Positions 44,301 through 57,301 are shown, numbered from the stretch's first letter. The stretch is DNA of 64,000 bases from Porpolomopsis calyptriformis (GCA_951640195.1 OX621170.1:1364001-1428000), one strand, 5' to 3'. Program-made: numbers and translations. Notes: a model not told the origin generated them from the sequence alone.

Positions 44301-47300
44301 GTGAGGTAGTTGACAGCATCGCTCTATCAACTAGCTGTCTCCTTGAAATCGTCAATTACAATGTCGAGGTGTGTTGCATTTGGTGTACCTTTAACTGGTG
44401 TTGATCTTTCGGTAATCTTGCAGGGTCAACAATACGTTTGTGCTGGGGAGCTCGTGGCACTTCAAACGATGACGAATGTCCTCAATTATTTGAAAGTCCA
44501 AAAAATTGACATTGCCAAGGTGAAATTAATTCAAGTGTTAAACTAAATGTGGCTAACAAAGTTTATGCAGCTCACTGAAACATACACTGTTGAGAGGGTC
44601 AAAGAGATGCTGGGAGAGATCGTCAAGAGTTGTTTCGAACGAGCTAAAGAACAGCAAAAAGTCGAAGGCCATATAAAGCTCGAACGTGGTTTTGCAACAA
44701 TCCCCCTCCCTGGTATTGATGTACCTTTCCATTCCCGCTATCTCTGGGCTGGGGTCATGCCATTCCGAGCTTGTAGGATAACTCAACCGCTACCTGAATT
44801 CCGATAACTAATATCCATATTCCAGATCTTTCAAAAAAGCTCAAGGCCGATCACCTGAATCCCGACGTGCTCGTCGGAAAGTATATCCCTAACCTTATCG
44901 CTAAGCCATTCGAAGTCTCTCGCGAGTATGCCCAGCTAACCTACGACCAAACATCGTCTCCGCGCCTTGACAAAGTTTTGAGGAGGTGGGACGAGGACGG
45001 CTGGGCTGACGCAACGCAACGTCAAAAGTTGGCGTATATCATTCTTGTGGAACTCCTCGCATACCAATTTGCTTCCCCTGTTCGATGGATCGAGACACAG
45101 GACCTGTTGTTCGCAGATTTCGCGTTCGAAAGGTTCATCGAGCTTGGCCCTTCTCCAACGTTGACCGGCATGGCTAAACGTACACTCAAGGCCAAATACG
45201 AGGCCCGAGATGATTCCACCGGCCGCTCTCGGTCGATTCTTTGTCACGCAAAGAACGGGAAGGAAATATACTACCAATTCGAAGATGAGCCTGAAGCCGT
45301 TGTAGTAGTCGAAGAAGCTCCTCAAACTGCACCCCCGGCTCCCAGTACCGCTCCGGTTACAATTGCTTCGATTTCCGCTCCATCTGCTTCCGTCACCATG
45401 GTGGAGGATGTTCCTCTGAAATCCATTGAAATCTTGACCGTTGTCATTGCCCAAAAGCTCAAGAAAAAAGTAGATGAAGTACCCCTTTCAAAGAGCATCA
45501 AAGACCTTGTAGGCGGGAAGTCCACACTACAAAACGAGATACTAGGCGACCTACAGTTGGAATTTGCGTCTGCCCCTGAGAAAGCCGAAGAAATGCCGCT
45601 CGAAGAATTGGCGTCCGCATTGGGGATGGGATTTTCCGGCACCCTTGGAAAACATTCCAACGCGTTGGTCTCTCGTATGATTGGTGGTAAGATGCCTGGC
45701 GGGTTTAATTCTTCTGCCATCAAGTCTTACCTTGCCAAGAGTTGGGGTCTGGGACCTTCGCGGTCAGACGGCATTTTGTTGCTTGGAACCACCCTAGAAC
45801 CTGCGAAGCGGCTTGGTTCAGAAGCTGAAGCCAAGACCTGGCTGGACGGCATCGTGGCGATATATGCTCAGAGGTCCGGGATTTCTCTGTCTCCAGGCAG
45901 TTCGGGAGGTGGAGCAGCTGGGGCAGCTGGAGGAGCCGTGATAAATAGTGAGGAGTTTTTGAAATTCCAGGCAGAGCAGGAACGGTTTGCAGCCCAGCAC
46001 GTCGAACTCTATATGCGCTACCTCAAACGCGACTCACGCTCGGGTGAAATTGCATTTGATAAAGAGAAGGCACATTCGATCGCTCTTCAAGCCCGGTTAG
46101 ACAGCATCGCGAAGGAGCACGGCGACACCTATATCGATGGTATTCAGCCAATCTTTGATCCACTCAAGGCACGGCGCTTTGATTCTTCCTGGAACTGGGC
46201 TCGACAAGATGCTCTGCTTATGTATTACGACGTTATTTTCGGACGACTCGCCACCGTAGATCGCGATATTACTGCGCGTGCCATTTCTCTCCTCAATCGC
46301 GCCGATCCGGACTTCCTTGTCTATATGCAATACAACATTGACCAATGTGACGTTACTCGAGGCGAAAACTACAAGTTGGCCAAGGAATTCGGGCAACAAC
46401 TCCTCGATAACACTAAAGAGGTCATCGGAAAGCCACCGGTTTACAAGGATGGTTAGTCGTGCTTAGATACTGTCTACTTTTCTCTTCTAACTGGTCCCTG
46501 AAGTTACCTTTCCCACCGCGCCTCGTACCGAAGTCACGGAAAAGGGCGATATTGTGTACTCGGAAGTCGTTCGCGAGAATGTCCGCAAGCTTGAAGCGTA
46601 TGTAGAAGAAATGGCGAGTGGTGACACTGTCTCGGGAGCCGTAAATATCCAAAAGGTTCAGGACGATGTTCTTAAACTCTGGACGGTTGTAAAATCGCAA
46701 CCTGGAATTAGCCAAGAGCAGAAGAATCGCATCAAGGCGCTTTATGAAGGGGTGGTTCGTTCTCTACGTAAAGGACCTGATCCTCGTAGCCGCGTTGGAA
46801 CCCGAAGCCGGAGATCATCATCTCAATTCCTTCGCCCTCAAATTACAAGCGTTTCATTCGTATCGGCCGACAAGATTCCCTTGTTGCACTTGAAACGCAG
46901 AGTCGGCACTAATTGGGAATATAGCAGCAACCTGACGAGTGTCTACTTGGATATCCTCCACGAAATTGCTACCTCAGGTACGACATTCAAGGACAAGAAT
47001 GCTCTGTTAACTGGCGTCGGCAAGGGTTCTATCGGTGTCGAGATTTTGAAAGGGCTGCTCTCTGGCGGTGCACATGTTGTGGTCACCACATCCCGTTACA
47101 GTCGCGCCACTGTCGAGTATTACCAATCGATCTTCCAGAGCTTTGGAAGTCGCGGTTCCGCTTTGATTGTCGTCCCATTCAATCAGGGTTCTAAGCAAGA
47201 CGTCGAAGCTCTAGTTGACTACATCTATGCTACGTTAGGGCTCGATCTCGACTATATTCTCCCATTCGCCGCTGTTCCTGAAAATGGACGAGAGATTGAT

Positions 47301-50300
47301 GGTGTCGACGACAAGTCTGAACTTGCCCATCGTATCATGTTGGTCAACCTCCTTCGAATTCTCGGCGCTGTCAAAAACAAGAAAGCCAGTCGAGATTTCG
47401 TCACACGGCCTACCCAAGTCATATTACCGCTTTCGCCCAACCATGGTCTTTTTGGGAATGATGGTCTCTACTCCGAGTCGAAAATTTCTCTCGAGACGCT
47501 GTTTAATCGCTGGAGCTCGGAAAGTTGGGGTGAGTACCTCTGCCTGGCGGGTGCTGTCATTGGGTGAGTGAATGTCGACGCTTTTGTCATCATCTATCTA
47601 AATTTGCTCCCATTAGATGGACCCGTGGTACGGGCTTGATGAGCCCCGCCAATATTGTCGCACATGAGTTGGAAAGTTATGGCGTTCGCACCTTCTCGGC
47701 GAAAGAAATGGCGTTCAATATTCTGGGTCTTATGCATCCGCTGCTATTCAGCATTACTCAAGTGGAGCCGATTTGGGCAGACCTCAACGGTGGAATGGCT
47801 CGGCTTCCGGACCTTGCAGATATCACAACCCGCATCCGTATCAACCTCAATAAGAAGAGCGAACTTCGCCGTGCTATCGCGAGAGATAGTTCCGCCGATT
47901 TTCAGGTTGTCAATGGCGTTGAGGCGGAAAGACTTTTGCAGACCGTAAACGTGGTCCCCCGGGCGAATTTCCGATTCGATTTCCCCGCTTTGGAGTCGGT
48001 CGACTCACTGAAAGATGTATCCCAGCTACGGGGTATGATTGATCTGGACAGAGTCATCGTTGTCACGGGCTTCGCTGAAGTCGGTCCTTGGGGTAGCTCC
48101 AGAACACGATGGGAGATGGAAGCAAGAGGTGAATTCACCATCGAAGGGTGTATTGAAATGGCGTGGATGATGGGCTACATAAAACACTTCGACGGTCGCC
48201 TAAAGGATGGGTCTTTGTATGTCGGCTGGGTTGACAGCAAAACCAACGAGCCAGTGGATGATAAGGATGTCAGAGGACGCTACGAAAAAGAAATCCTAAG
48301 TCATGCCGGAGTCCGCCTCATCGGTGAGTAAAGTATGCTGATTCCCCCTTCAAAAGCTTACGCTTGCATCCTAGAACCTGACCTTTTCCGAGGTTACAAC
48401 CCCAAAAAGAAAATCTTCAACCAGGAGGTTGAGCTAATCCATGACTTGGAACCCATTGAAGTCGCGGAAGCCGAGGCCGAAAAATTCAAATACCAACATG
48501 GTGACAAGTGCGATATCTGGGCTGGTGAAAGCGGCCAGTGGTTTGTGAAATTCAAGAAGGGTGCATGCATCTTCGTCCCAAAAGCTTTCAGGTTCAGCCG
48601 TACAGTGGCTGGTCAAGTCCCGACAGGTTGGCACGCTGGTCGATACGGCATTCCCGATGATATCATTGCTCAAACGGATCGAGCTACCCTGTGGGCTCTT
48701 GTCTGCACAGCGGAGGCTCTCAATATGTCCGGCATCACAGACCCATACGAATTATACAAGCACATGCATCCCTCGGAGGTCGGGACTTGCCTTGGAAGTG
48801 GCATGGGTGGAACTGAGAGTCTGGGAAAGATGTTCAAGGATCGCCGAGAAGAGAAGGAAGTGCAGAATGACATCCTTCAAGAGACGTGAGTCCTTTTTCC
48901 AATACGGTCATCCCATTTCTCAGCGTCCCATTTTAGTTTCATTAATACCACGGCTGGCTGGGTGAACTTGCTATTAATGTCCTCGAGTGGCCCTGTTAAA
49001 GTCCCCGTGGGAGCCTGGTTCGTGTTTCTTCTCCGTGTAATTTCCCGCTGATGTGATCCCTCTCGCAGCGCAACGGCACTACAGTCCCTTGAGATCGCAT
49101 GCGACACCCTCCTGTCCGGAAAAGCTAAAGTCATGATCGCTGGTGGCTTTGACGACATTTGCGAAGAGGGCTCTTACGAGTTCGCCAACATGAAGGCGAC
49201 AAGCAGTGCAGAAACAGAGTTTGCGATGGGTCGGGAGCCTACGGAGATGTCCCGTCCAGCAACAACAACTCGTGCAGGGGTAAGACAAATTTGACCATAT
49301 CTGTTCTTCTGATATTCATGCGTTCAAACTGCTCAGTTCATGGAGGCACAAGGAACTGGGATACACATTGTCATGACTGCCAAAACTGCCCTGGCACTTG
49401 GAGCTCCGATTCGTGGCGTCATTGCATTCACTTCCACCTCGACGTAGGTATAAGCCGATTCGCACTGGTATAGAGACTGACACCACTATTCAGTGATAAA
49501 GCAGGACGGTCTATTCCAGCCCCTGGTTGTGGGGTTCTGACAATTGCTAGGGAGGTAGCATCGAAACACCCCCTACCGCTCCTCGACGTAGCCTACCGTT
49601 CTCGTCAAATCACGTTTAGACGCACTCAAATCTCTCAATGGCTTTCACACGAGCACTCACAACTTCGTGAGGAGCTCGAAGCATGTAAGAGCCGAGGAGA
49701 GCCTGTCGACGACGAATACTTCTCTTCACGGGTGGCCGATATCGAGAAGGAAGCCGACCGCCAAGAGAAAGATGCGTTGGCTATGTACGGCATGCTTGAA
49801 GGATCCGACCCACGAGTAGCACCGCTGCGTCGTGCACTTGCTGTTTGGGGCTTAACCGCTGATGACATTGGCGTTCTGTCGATCCATGGAACCAGCACCG
49901 GTGCTAATGTGAGTTTATCCTCTTTCCGATGAATCCAGAGACTCACAGAAGCTACAGGAAGAAAACGAGACTCACATCTGGAACGATATTTTCACCTCCA
50001 TTACTCGTACCCCTGGTAATGCCATCCCCATCATGGCGCAGAAGAGTTTACTGGGACACTCGAAAGGAGGATCAGCATCATGGCAATTGATGGGTCTCTT
50101 GCAAACCGTTAGCTCCGGCATTATTCCTGGAAACCGCAATAGCGAGTGAGTAGGATCCGATCATGTACTCAAATACACTTTTCTGACTATGCACAGCAAC
50201 GTCGACGCTCACTTCCAAGCTCATCGCTTCCTAATGTTCCCTTCGAAATCTATTCACACCGACGGTATTCGCGCAGGAGTGATGGTATGAAACTCTTAGC

Positions 50301-51169
50301 TTATCCGAAAACCATCTCACCCTCGTGTTCCTAGTCCTCTTTTGGATTTGGTCAAGTTGGCGGCACGGCTTTGGTTGTTCACCCCCGATATTTGTTTGGT
50401 GTACTCGAACCTTCCGCATACGAGTCTTACAAAGCTAGAAATCGTATTCGCGCCCTTCAATCGTACCGGGCGATGAGCGAGATGATGACTTCAAATTCGC
50501 TTGTGAAGATCAAGGAGGCTCCCCCGTACAGCGTTGACTTGGAACGCCGCGTTTTGTTGAACTCCATGGCGAGAGCGACTCTCAACCCGAAGACCGGTAG
50601 CTACGTGTTCCCCGAGAAAATGACGACAACCATAGAGATGGATACCACCAACACAAAGGCGATCTCGGAAATATCACACGTCCTCACTGAAACTGGCACA
50701 GCAATAGGTGTCGGTATCGACCATGGTGCGCTTTCTATGATGCTCAAGCTTCCGAGACTGACGGCGGACTTGAATAGAGCTGATCTCATCTGTACCCTCA
50801 TGGAATCCCACCTTCCTTGATCGTAATTTTACTGAAGACGAAATAGCCTACTGTCGCTCGCAACCCTCGCCACCATCATCATTCGCAGCACGATGGACAG
50901 GTAAGGAAGCCGTATTCAAGTCCCTGGGTGTGTCATCGAAAGGAGCTGGGGCGGCGATGAAAGAGATCGAGATCCTTCCTAATGAGAGTGGCGTACCCAC
51001 GGTAGCTTTGCACGGAGAGGCTCAAGCAATCGCACACAACAAAGGGATCCAGAAGATCCTCGTTTCTCTTAGCCATTCCGAGGTGAGAGATTGTAATATT
51101 TCTGAATCCCAATGCTGATACATTTGCCAATTAAAGACTGTTGCCGTCGCCATCGCACAAGCTTCTTAG
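38311..51169 (+). CDS. FAS: Type I fatty acid synthase, beta and alpha parts fused in one polypeptide
   Basis: Makes palmitoyl/stearoyl-CoA de novo in a cytosolic barrel. Domain order (nucleotide positions): acetyl transferase with [13 protein letters not shown] (39182); enoyl reductase with [10 protein letters not shown] (40230) and [14 protein letters not shown] (40658); dehydratase with [11 protein letters not shown] (43300) and HGLWTSAA (43370); malonyl/palmitoyl transferase with [12 protein letters not shown] (43685) and [13 protein letters not shown] (44100); then, with no break, the alpha part: ACP with [16 protein letters not shown] (45508, pantetheine Ser), ketoreductase with [11 protein letters not shown] (47008), ketosynthase with VGACATA (Cys codon split by intron 49018-49068), [10 protein letters not shown] (49882) and [12 protein letters not shown] (50050), and C-terminal phosphopantetheinyl transferase with GVGIDHELISS (50708) and [10 protein letters not shown] (50908). 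About 19 introns, all restoring frame, one of them GC-AG. About 3,930 residues. The fused order is known from basidiomycetes such as Ustilago. All catalytic residues are present. Confidence 0.96.
42561..42610 (+). other. GC-AG intron inside FAS
   Basis: The frame is only restored (GWQ joined to AIIKSIFPF) if a 50-base intron starting gcaagt after CAG and ending ccacag is removed. AG before GCAAGT is the classic consensus of minor GC-AG introns. No GT donor nearby gives a continuous protein. Confidence 0.75.
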
Positions 51170-51589
51170 TTCTTCGTATTACATCGGGCAATAAATCATG
51201 TTTTCATTTGCTTTCATCCTGTCTACACCACACTATTGTATACTATCCTTTGACGCTTTGTCGAAGATAATACACCCACGCTCACGGTTTGATATAGTCG
51301 AGTGTCTTCAAACCCTTCCCGGTGGAGACCAAAATCGTGGTCTAATTGCTCGTGAAAACTGATGGAAGCAGCTGCCACGCGCTGGTGTGATGTTCAGGCG
51401 CCCATGTATAAATACTCGCATTGATTCGTGAAACTTGCTACCGAACCTGAATGGAATTCGAGAGTTACGCGACCGAATCCACAAGACATTTGGTATTTAG
51501 TTGATCCAGACCATCAGATGGAGATCGGTCACTCCTGAGATGGGTGAGGTAGGGATCGGTGTGAAATATGAAGCAGTCGCATTCCCGAG
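51170..51589. other. Intergenic, convergent 3' ends
   Basis: 420 bases between the 3' ends of FAS and the Pof1-like gene. Contains AATAAA-like signal aataaat (about 51191) after the FAS stop. No coding stretch seen. Confidence 0.45.
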
Positions 51590-52597
51590 TTATTGTTGGT
51601 ACAAGCCTCGTTCAGAGATGTAATTGGCTATAGGATCGGTCGTCATATTCCTCCAGCTCTGGTTTCCACAAGCGATCCGGTTCCTCAATTCACTCGAGCT
51701 AAACGTTCGCTCGTCTTCGCCAATGTCAATCAAGACGATTCGCTCGGTTGCGACGAACTCCCGAGCTCGTGAGAGGACTTGTCGTTCTCTCTCTGACTGG
51801 TCCAACTCGGGGTGTTCTTTGATAACCGTGTGGGGGGACGAGGATGGATTGACCCTTCGAGCACAAACAACTCTGGAGTTATGACCGGAGGAGGAGAAAA
51901 AGTGGCGTAGGGAACGAATCATGTCCTCCTCGGACGCATAGTACCGCGGAGAGAGGAGCCGTTCGAGGGTATCGAAGCCTTGCAGGAAGATGAGTTGTGG
52001 AGTTGGGGGAGGTGGGAGAGGCGGGGGATGTGAGAGGGAAGTGTCCGGTGGGGAGGAGGGAGACGAAAGGTGGGCGAAACGGTGGCGGAAGAACGTGAGG
52101 AGTGTGTTCGATTTCCCGACAAAAGTGGGTTCATCAATAATGGCTACTGCGACATTCGCATCGTGCGGTGAGGCTTCGCGAGCGATGATGTCCTTTGTGA
52201 GGAGCGTCATCATCTCCATCCGCTGGAGATAAGTCGCATCAGTTGATTTGAGAGACTTGTCTGCGTTGCGGACGGAAAGTAGCAGCAGCCTGGCGTCATA
52301 ATCGTATTCCTGGGGTCCATTTGACGAATGAGGGCCGGCTTGGCTCGCAGATGCATCAGAGTATGGTGGAAGAGTTGAGTTGGCGAGGGCAAGGTGGGCC
52401 AACGTTGGAGGGTTGAAGGATGAGTCAAGGACGGCAATCCGCAATAACTGTTGGTGATCACCGAGCAGACGACACGGGTGTGGATGTGGCCATCGGTCGT
52501 GGGGTGTTTGAATCAATTCGACGGTGGAAAGCCGATGGTGGAGTCGCTGAAGAGCGTGTACGCGACTGGTGGACGATAGCATAATCCATCGAAGCAT
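51590..52597 (-). CDS. POF1: Nicotinamide mononucleotide adenylyltransferase-like protein (Pof1 type)
   Basis: Nucleotidyltransferase of the HIGH superfamily, probably transferring AMP to nicotinamide mononucleotide in NAD salvage, as proposed for yeast Pof1. The reverse strand is open without introns. LRIAVLDSSFNPPTLAHLAL (52380-52440) is the nucleotide-binding start, with the SFNPPTLAH version of the (H/T)xGH loop. YLQRMEMMTLLTKDI and VAVAIIDEPTFVGKSNTL follow, then a Pro/Ser-rich insert, LIFLQGFDTLERLLSPRYY (the family's G-x-D motif), VVCARRVNP, IVLIDIGEDERTFSSSELR (equivalent of the ISSTxxR motif) and YISERGLYQ. The first in-frame ATGs are 52597 and 52582; I chose the longer. About 335 residues. 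Lies 55 bases downstream of the next gene on the same strand. Confidence 0.78.
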   Translation of the reverse strand: MLRWIMLSSTSRVHALQRLHHRLSTVELIQTPHDRWPHPHPCRLLGDHQQLLRIAVLDSSFNPPTLAHLALANSTLPPYSDASASQAGPHSSNGPQEYDYDARLLLLSVRNADKSLKSTDATYLQRMEMMTLLTKDIIAREASPHDANVAVAIIDEPTFVGKSNTLLTFFRHRFAHLSSPSSPPDTSLSHPPPLPPPPTPQLIFLQGFDTLERLLSPRYYASEEDMIRSLRHFFSSSGHNSRVVCARRVNPSSSPHTVIKEHPELDQSERERQVLSRAREFVATERIVLIDIGEDERTFSSSELRNRIACGNQSWRNMTTDPIANYISERGLYQQ

Positions 52598-52652
52598 AGA
52601 CCAAGTGATTGTTAGATACGAGTATAGTACAGCGGAATACAAACTAAAATTA

Positions 52653-53773
52653 TCACTGCAACGACTGCTTCAACCTTTCAAATGCTATCCTCAGCGTCTC
52701 CACCTGCAAATCGTTGAACAGGCCATGGTGTTTCCACTTCTCCAACACAGACACAAGATCACTCTTGGGCCACATTGCCACACCCAATACATCTCCTTCA
52801 CTCATAAATCCCAAGTTCGCGAATGTTTCAAGTAGCTCGACCAAGCATGGTTGACAGGTTCGGAGGAACTGTTCAATGGCGAGATCGGGTCTGATGCATT
52901 GGGCGGTCGGTGCTTCTAGAGCAGAAACAGGAAAGTTCTCCGAACACGGGTTAAATTCTACCGAGGGGGAAACGGATGCGTTCTGGCTGATGGATGCTCG
53001 CGTCTGGATACGAATTAGCATGGTTATTGTCTAGAAACCCCAGACCACTCACGACTGTTTGGGATATGGGTTCTTTACCGTCGGAGAGATCGAGGCTGTT
53101 TCCTCGCGGGCTGGTTGTCTGTTTGGCGCGTTCTTTTGCCTTCACCCGTGACACTTTTGAGCAGAAGTAACTCGCAATGTAGCCTCGCAGGTGATCAAGA
53201 TGGTGTTGACTACTCGCAAACACAGGATGGGCTTTGCAAACCTACCAATAGCTCTGTTATTCAGAGTTCAACGGAGAGGGCGGGAAAAAGTATGAGTGCT
53301 GCACCTCTGTCTGGGCGTTCTTATAACCTTCCGCAGATCGTTCGGACCATGGTTTTCTGGGATCAATGTAGGCCAGTATGATCTCCCTCACGCTTGTCTG
53401 CGATCGGAAGAAGGTGAAGCCAAGGGATCGGTTGAGAATTTTTTCAGTAAACCAACCTTGAGAGCCCTAAACGCTTTAGGATGATTTGCCATTCCAATAC
53501 ACTCCTGAAACGTCCTACATCCCTTGAGTTTAATAGGTTGATCGTTAACCAGCACTTGAAGGGCTCTATTCCGAGTCGCGGTTTTTGAGGAACCTAAAAG
53601 ATATCAACATCTCGGCAATCGATCGACCATGATCAACTAACGAGGCATGCGTTTGTACCAGGCAGCGCGACTTGAAGGACAAGATTGACACGATCCTGAG
53701 AGATGGAATACACTTGAAAGTATCCCTCGTTCAAGGGGGGGGCCAGCGTTCGTTGTGGTTGAAAACTGAACAT
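52653..53773 (-). CDS. Unrecognised multi-exon gene
   Basis: Splicing the reverse strand from ATG 53773 gives MFSFQPQRTLAPPLNEGYF, VYSISQDRVNLVLQVALPG, an intron (about 53596-53661), TRNRALQVLVNDQPIKLKG, CRTFQECIGMANHPKAFRAL, an intron (53396-53454), TSVREIILAYIDPRKPWSE, an intron (about 53242-53333), AHPVFASSQHHLDHLRGYI, YFCSKVSRVKAKERAK, an intron, and a final exon ending VEKWKHHGLFNDLQVETLR, FERLKQSLQ at 52653. About 300 residues, soluble and without signal or membrane segment. All joins restore frame, so the gene is probably real and Agaricomycete-specific. I do not recognise a domain. Confidence 0.6.
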
Positions 53774-53996
53774 TGAATGCGAGTGGGACCGGGTCTTGAT
53801 GTCACGTGAATTTTACTTCAAGATTATTAATTATGTAATTCAAGATTATATACATACAATGACCACCAATGGTCTTCGTGGGCACTCTACCGCAACACCG
53901 TCTTCAAGTTCGCCGGAGGTGAATCACAGTGACCAAACTTGGGCGGGCCAGAATTATCAGGAGCGATCATCAACTGGAGTGGAGGTTTAGAACAGG

Positions 53997-56763
53997 CTAG
54001 GATATGGTCGCGAGAGGGAGACTAACCCTGACTGTCTGCAATGTTGTGTAAAAGGTTGCGATCAGGCCGAAAGCCACCAACGCGATATCGGAGAACTTTT
54101 GTGTGCGGGTGCGGGCGCACGCTCGGTAATGCAACAACGCCGGATATATATAGCAAAGCGGAACGCTAACAAAGATACACGGCAGACAGCTGTCAGCAAG
54201 CATGAGAGAAATATGGCCGGACAGACTAACCAGGCAAAACACCCGACGAAGGCTACGAATTTATCGAGATCCGCTGCTCCCACCCAGCTGATCGCAGAAC
54301 ACAGCAGTACCATCGAGAACCGGAGGATATTCTTCAGCCATTTGACGCGGGTGTCCCCCTTACCACTACGCATGAACAGCCCGTTCTCTATTATCCTCAC
54401 TGCAGGAAAGAGTTGCAAAGGTGAAGACAATAAGATGGCTACAGCGTATAAAAATTGGACCTAAAACACAGTGATAGCGTAAGATGGTAAGCCGTGAATG
54501 TTAAGGGGAGACACTGGATACCGCTTGAACGAGTTTGCTTTCCGGGTCAAAGTTAACAATGACGACTGTCTGAATCTTGGACCCGAATGTAAGATAACCC
54601 AACGCACCAGCGCCACCAAATAGAGCTGTAAAAAGGATGTTCACAACTGGATCATGCCCAGGAGAGTTGGGATCTTACCCAGTACGAAGAGCATGACTCC
54701 TGTGAGAACTTTGGGAAATTTGCGAGGTTCTCGCATGGAATCAGTAATGGGCACAATCTGTGACAGTTGAGTGAAGCATAGACGCGAGAGGTCAAAGTGC
54801 ACAGACCAAGCCAATACCTTCAAACGAAAACACGGCAGTTCTGAACGGAGAGAATTCTGAGACGATGTTGTATAACGTAGCAGCTCATTCGCTCACCCGA
54901 TGAAGAGTGGGAAGTTTTCCGGATTGAATAACTTGACGTCTGCAATCCCCTCGTTTGCGATGATGCTGGCCTCGGTTCCGAATATGTAGATTAAACCCGC
55001 TAAAATGAACGCATCAGCAACAAGAGCGGTCGTGCTCAGCTTGGCGAGGTCACGAAACAGTGCCAGTGGGAGCAAGATGCACATTTGCAGCGAAATAAAG
55101 TATTGTAATGGAATGAGCTTGGCGCAGTGAGTTACCCCCATAACGAACGCCTAAAGGTAGTTACTGTCAGGTTGGCAGCTCTGGCGAGAGTCCCTCTGCG
55201 CACTTGTAAGTTCTCGGAAACAAAAATGGTGTAAGCCGCCACGAAGCCTATCTGGGATAGGATTATCGAGCCTAGGATCGCATAGCGCAACCAAGGGCCA
55301 TATAGAATCCCTCCGATATCTTTGGAAACCATCAATAATTTGACTCGCGCGTTGATAATTTATCTTACCCCCAAAACTTCCCGAAACAACAAATTTGGTT
55401 TTGACGAGCAAGAGAAAAGAGTATAGCGAGATCAAAGCGACGACAACGATGGTGATAGCTGAGAATAGTATACCGCCATTCAAGAAGCTGTGATCGGGGA
55501 ATAAGTGGTGGTCAACATTAGAAATAGCTCAAGCTCACGCCCGACCCAAAAACAGCACCCCAGTCCCAACAAAGGACTTTAGAAGCTGGAAGAACGAGTG
55601 AACCCGTGTGAGATAAAGAGAGCTGGTCAAATACCATCAACACAGCTTGAGCTACGGTAGCATCTCCGTGAGGGCCAACAGACATTCGTCGGCGCCTCGA
55701 TCTGGATCTGGATCTGGAGACTGTCTTGATGAGAGGTGTTGCTTCGGAGACTTCCTCAGGGATTTGTTCCAGAGAGGAAGGGCCAGCTGCTTCCTCGTCC
55801 ATATCTTTGTCCTCCTCCTCATCTTCTTCCAAGTCCTCTCCTGCCTGTGATTATAGGTCAGGTACGATGGCTGATGGATGGATGAGGTTCTTACAAAGTG
55901 GCCGAATATAAACAAGAAGTCGATGAAGTTGTTTAGTATATGGGGAGGTTCCTCCGCTCCCTGTTCATTTGCCTTTAAGAGGAGATAGTTCCTTCGGAAT
56001 CCACCAGGCTCGTGAATGTGCTCGAAGGCAGGATCTGGAGGGGCAGGTTGTGCGCCACTGAAAGAGGCGGCGCGATGACGAGCGGCTTGTCGTTGTTGGT
56101 CCGATTGCCATTTGTAAATATCATGTCTGTCTTATTGAATTCAACGATGGCTGAGGTGGGATATGTAAGAACGCACGTAACATCAGCGCCATGGGTATCG
56201 TATGGTATTGGAAAGAGATCGGTATCTTCACGCCGAGGTCGCTTACCGTTCACGGAAGCGGGACGAGAGGGACGAGAAGCGGGAGTGGAGGTACCTTCTG
56301 CCTGTCTCTGTCTCTCTTCCTTTGAAACCAAGTGCCTCCTGAGAACCTTTGCCTTTTCCTCGTCGGGTAGATCGTCCAAATCAATGGGCAGGGGTGTATC
56401 GATACCGCTGCTGACGGGTGTATCCGGCCCTCGTGAGCTTATGCCACCTATGGGGAGATGTCGAGGTGGTGGAGGAAGGGAGTCGGTTTGCCACATGATC
56501 GGGGATAGGTCCCTAGAAGGAATCGGATCCCTCGTTCTTGGTGGAATATTGGGTGGGGGCGGTGTGCCGATGTAGTGGGCGCGCAAAGCTCGGAGATCCG
56601 GGGTGCCAACCGGTGTATGGTGGGAAGCTGAAAGGCCATCGAGGAGACTGCTAGGGATTGGGAGAGTGTTTTTGATGTCTACTGGTTTGGACATGACGAA
56701 TATTGAGGTTGTTGACGATTGTTTCGGATCATTCTCGGGCGCTGTTACAACTTGACCATACAT
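53997..56763 (-). CDS. AVT3: Vacuolar amino-acid transporter, Avt3/Avt4-like (AAAP family)
   Basis: Proton-coupled amino-acid exporter of the vacuole membrane, releasing neutral amino acids to the cytosol. From ATG 56763 a long cytosolic N-terminus, rich in Pro/Ser with acidic stretches (EEDEEEDKDMDEEAAG) and an Arg/Ser run (VSRSRSRSRRRRMSVG), precedes about eleven membrane helices: LKSFVGTGVLFLGRAFLNGG (TM1 signature, split by an intron), SAITIVVVALISLYSFLLLV, YAILGSIILSQIGFVAAYTI, FILAGLIYIFG, GTAVFSFEGIGLVIPITDSM (TM6-7 block diagnostic of AAAP), VLTGVMLFVL, YAVAILLSSPLQLFPAVRII and VPLCYIYPALLHYRA. The long N-terminus is typical of fungal Avt3/4. About ten introns; ends at 53997. About 730 residues. 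GTR2 in the same window acts in vacuolar amino-acid signalling. Confidence 0.88.
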
Positions 56764-57301
56764 ATTACAACTTCGCTACTAGCTAAATCATGTAGCATTG
56801 ATGTGAAGGATGTATGTAAGTGAGGCCTGTGAAATAAAGAAGTGAACGTTGGTGTCGTGTTCAACCAACGACTACCGTATCGGGGCATTACACACGTTTA
56901 TGTAGTGGTACATTTAAATACTCGGAATGTATATCAACAAGGCCTGTTGGAGTAACAGCCACGTCGGGCGCAAACAACGTTACAGGCTCCTCCAAACGCG
57001 CAATGCACAAATAAGATTCAGCCGTGTTTGTACAGTCATCGAGCTCGATATTTCAACAAGGCCTACTCCCGTTCCACTGTTAGAGGACATTATTATTCCG
57101 CAACCTCTGTTGCAACTGTGGTAATGAACTGTCTGCTTTAAGTGTTGACCATCAGCTTAATATTCGCTCTGGGCTTGGTTACTGTCATAGAGTACCCTCC
57201 TCTAAGCATACATAACCAAATATTTACTTTGCACAGGTTTTTAACATTCACAGCCACACCGCTCCCTCATTTCATCCTCTTAACGTACCGTTCAATTCAC
57301 A
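56764..57301. promoter_or_regulatory. Divergent promoter region of the AVT3-like and SKG6-type genes
   Basis: 538 bases between the two start codons. AT-rich in the middle, and C/T-rich in the last 90 bases before ATG 57302. No supported coding sequence or repeat. Confidence 0.4.

Noticed and set aside
38311..51169. Separate FAS1 and FAS2 genes
   Set aside because: No stop, promoter or start lies between the MPT end (about 44870) and the alpha start; the frame is continuous through 44867-46456.
52653..56763. Possible operon-like run of three minus-strand genes
   Set aside because: Eukaryotic monocistronic genes with own introns; gaps of 55 and 223 bases are normal for a compact fungal genome.
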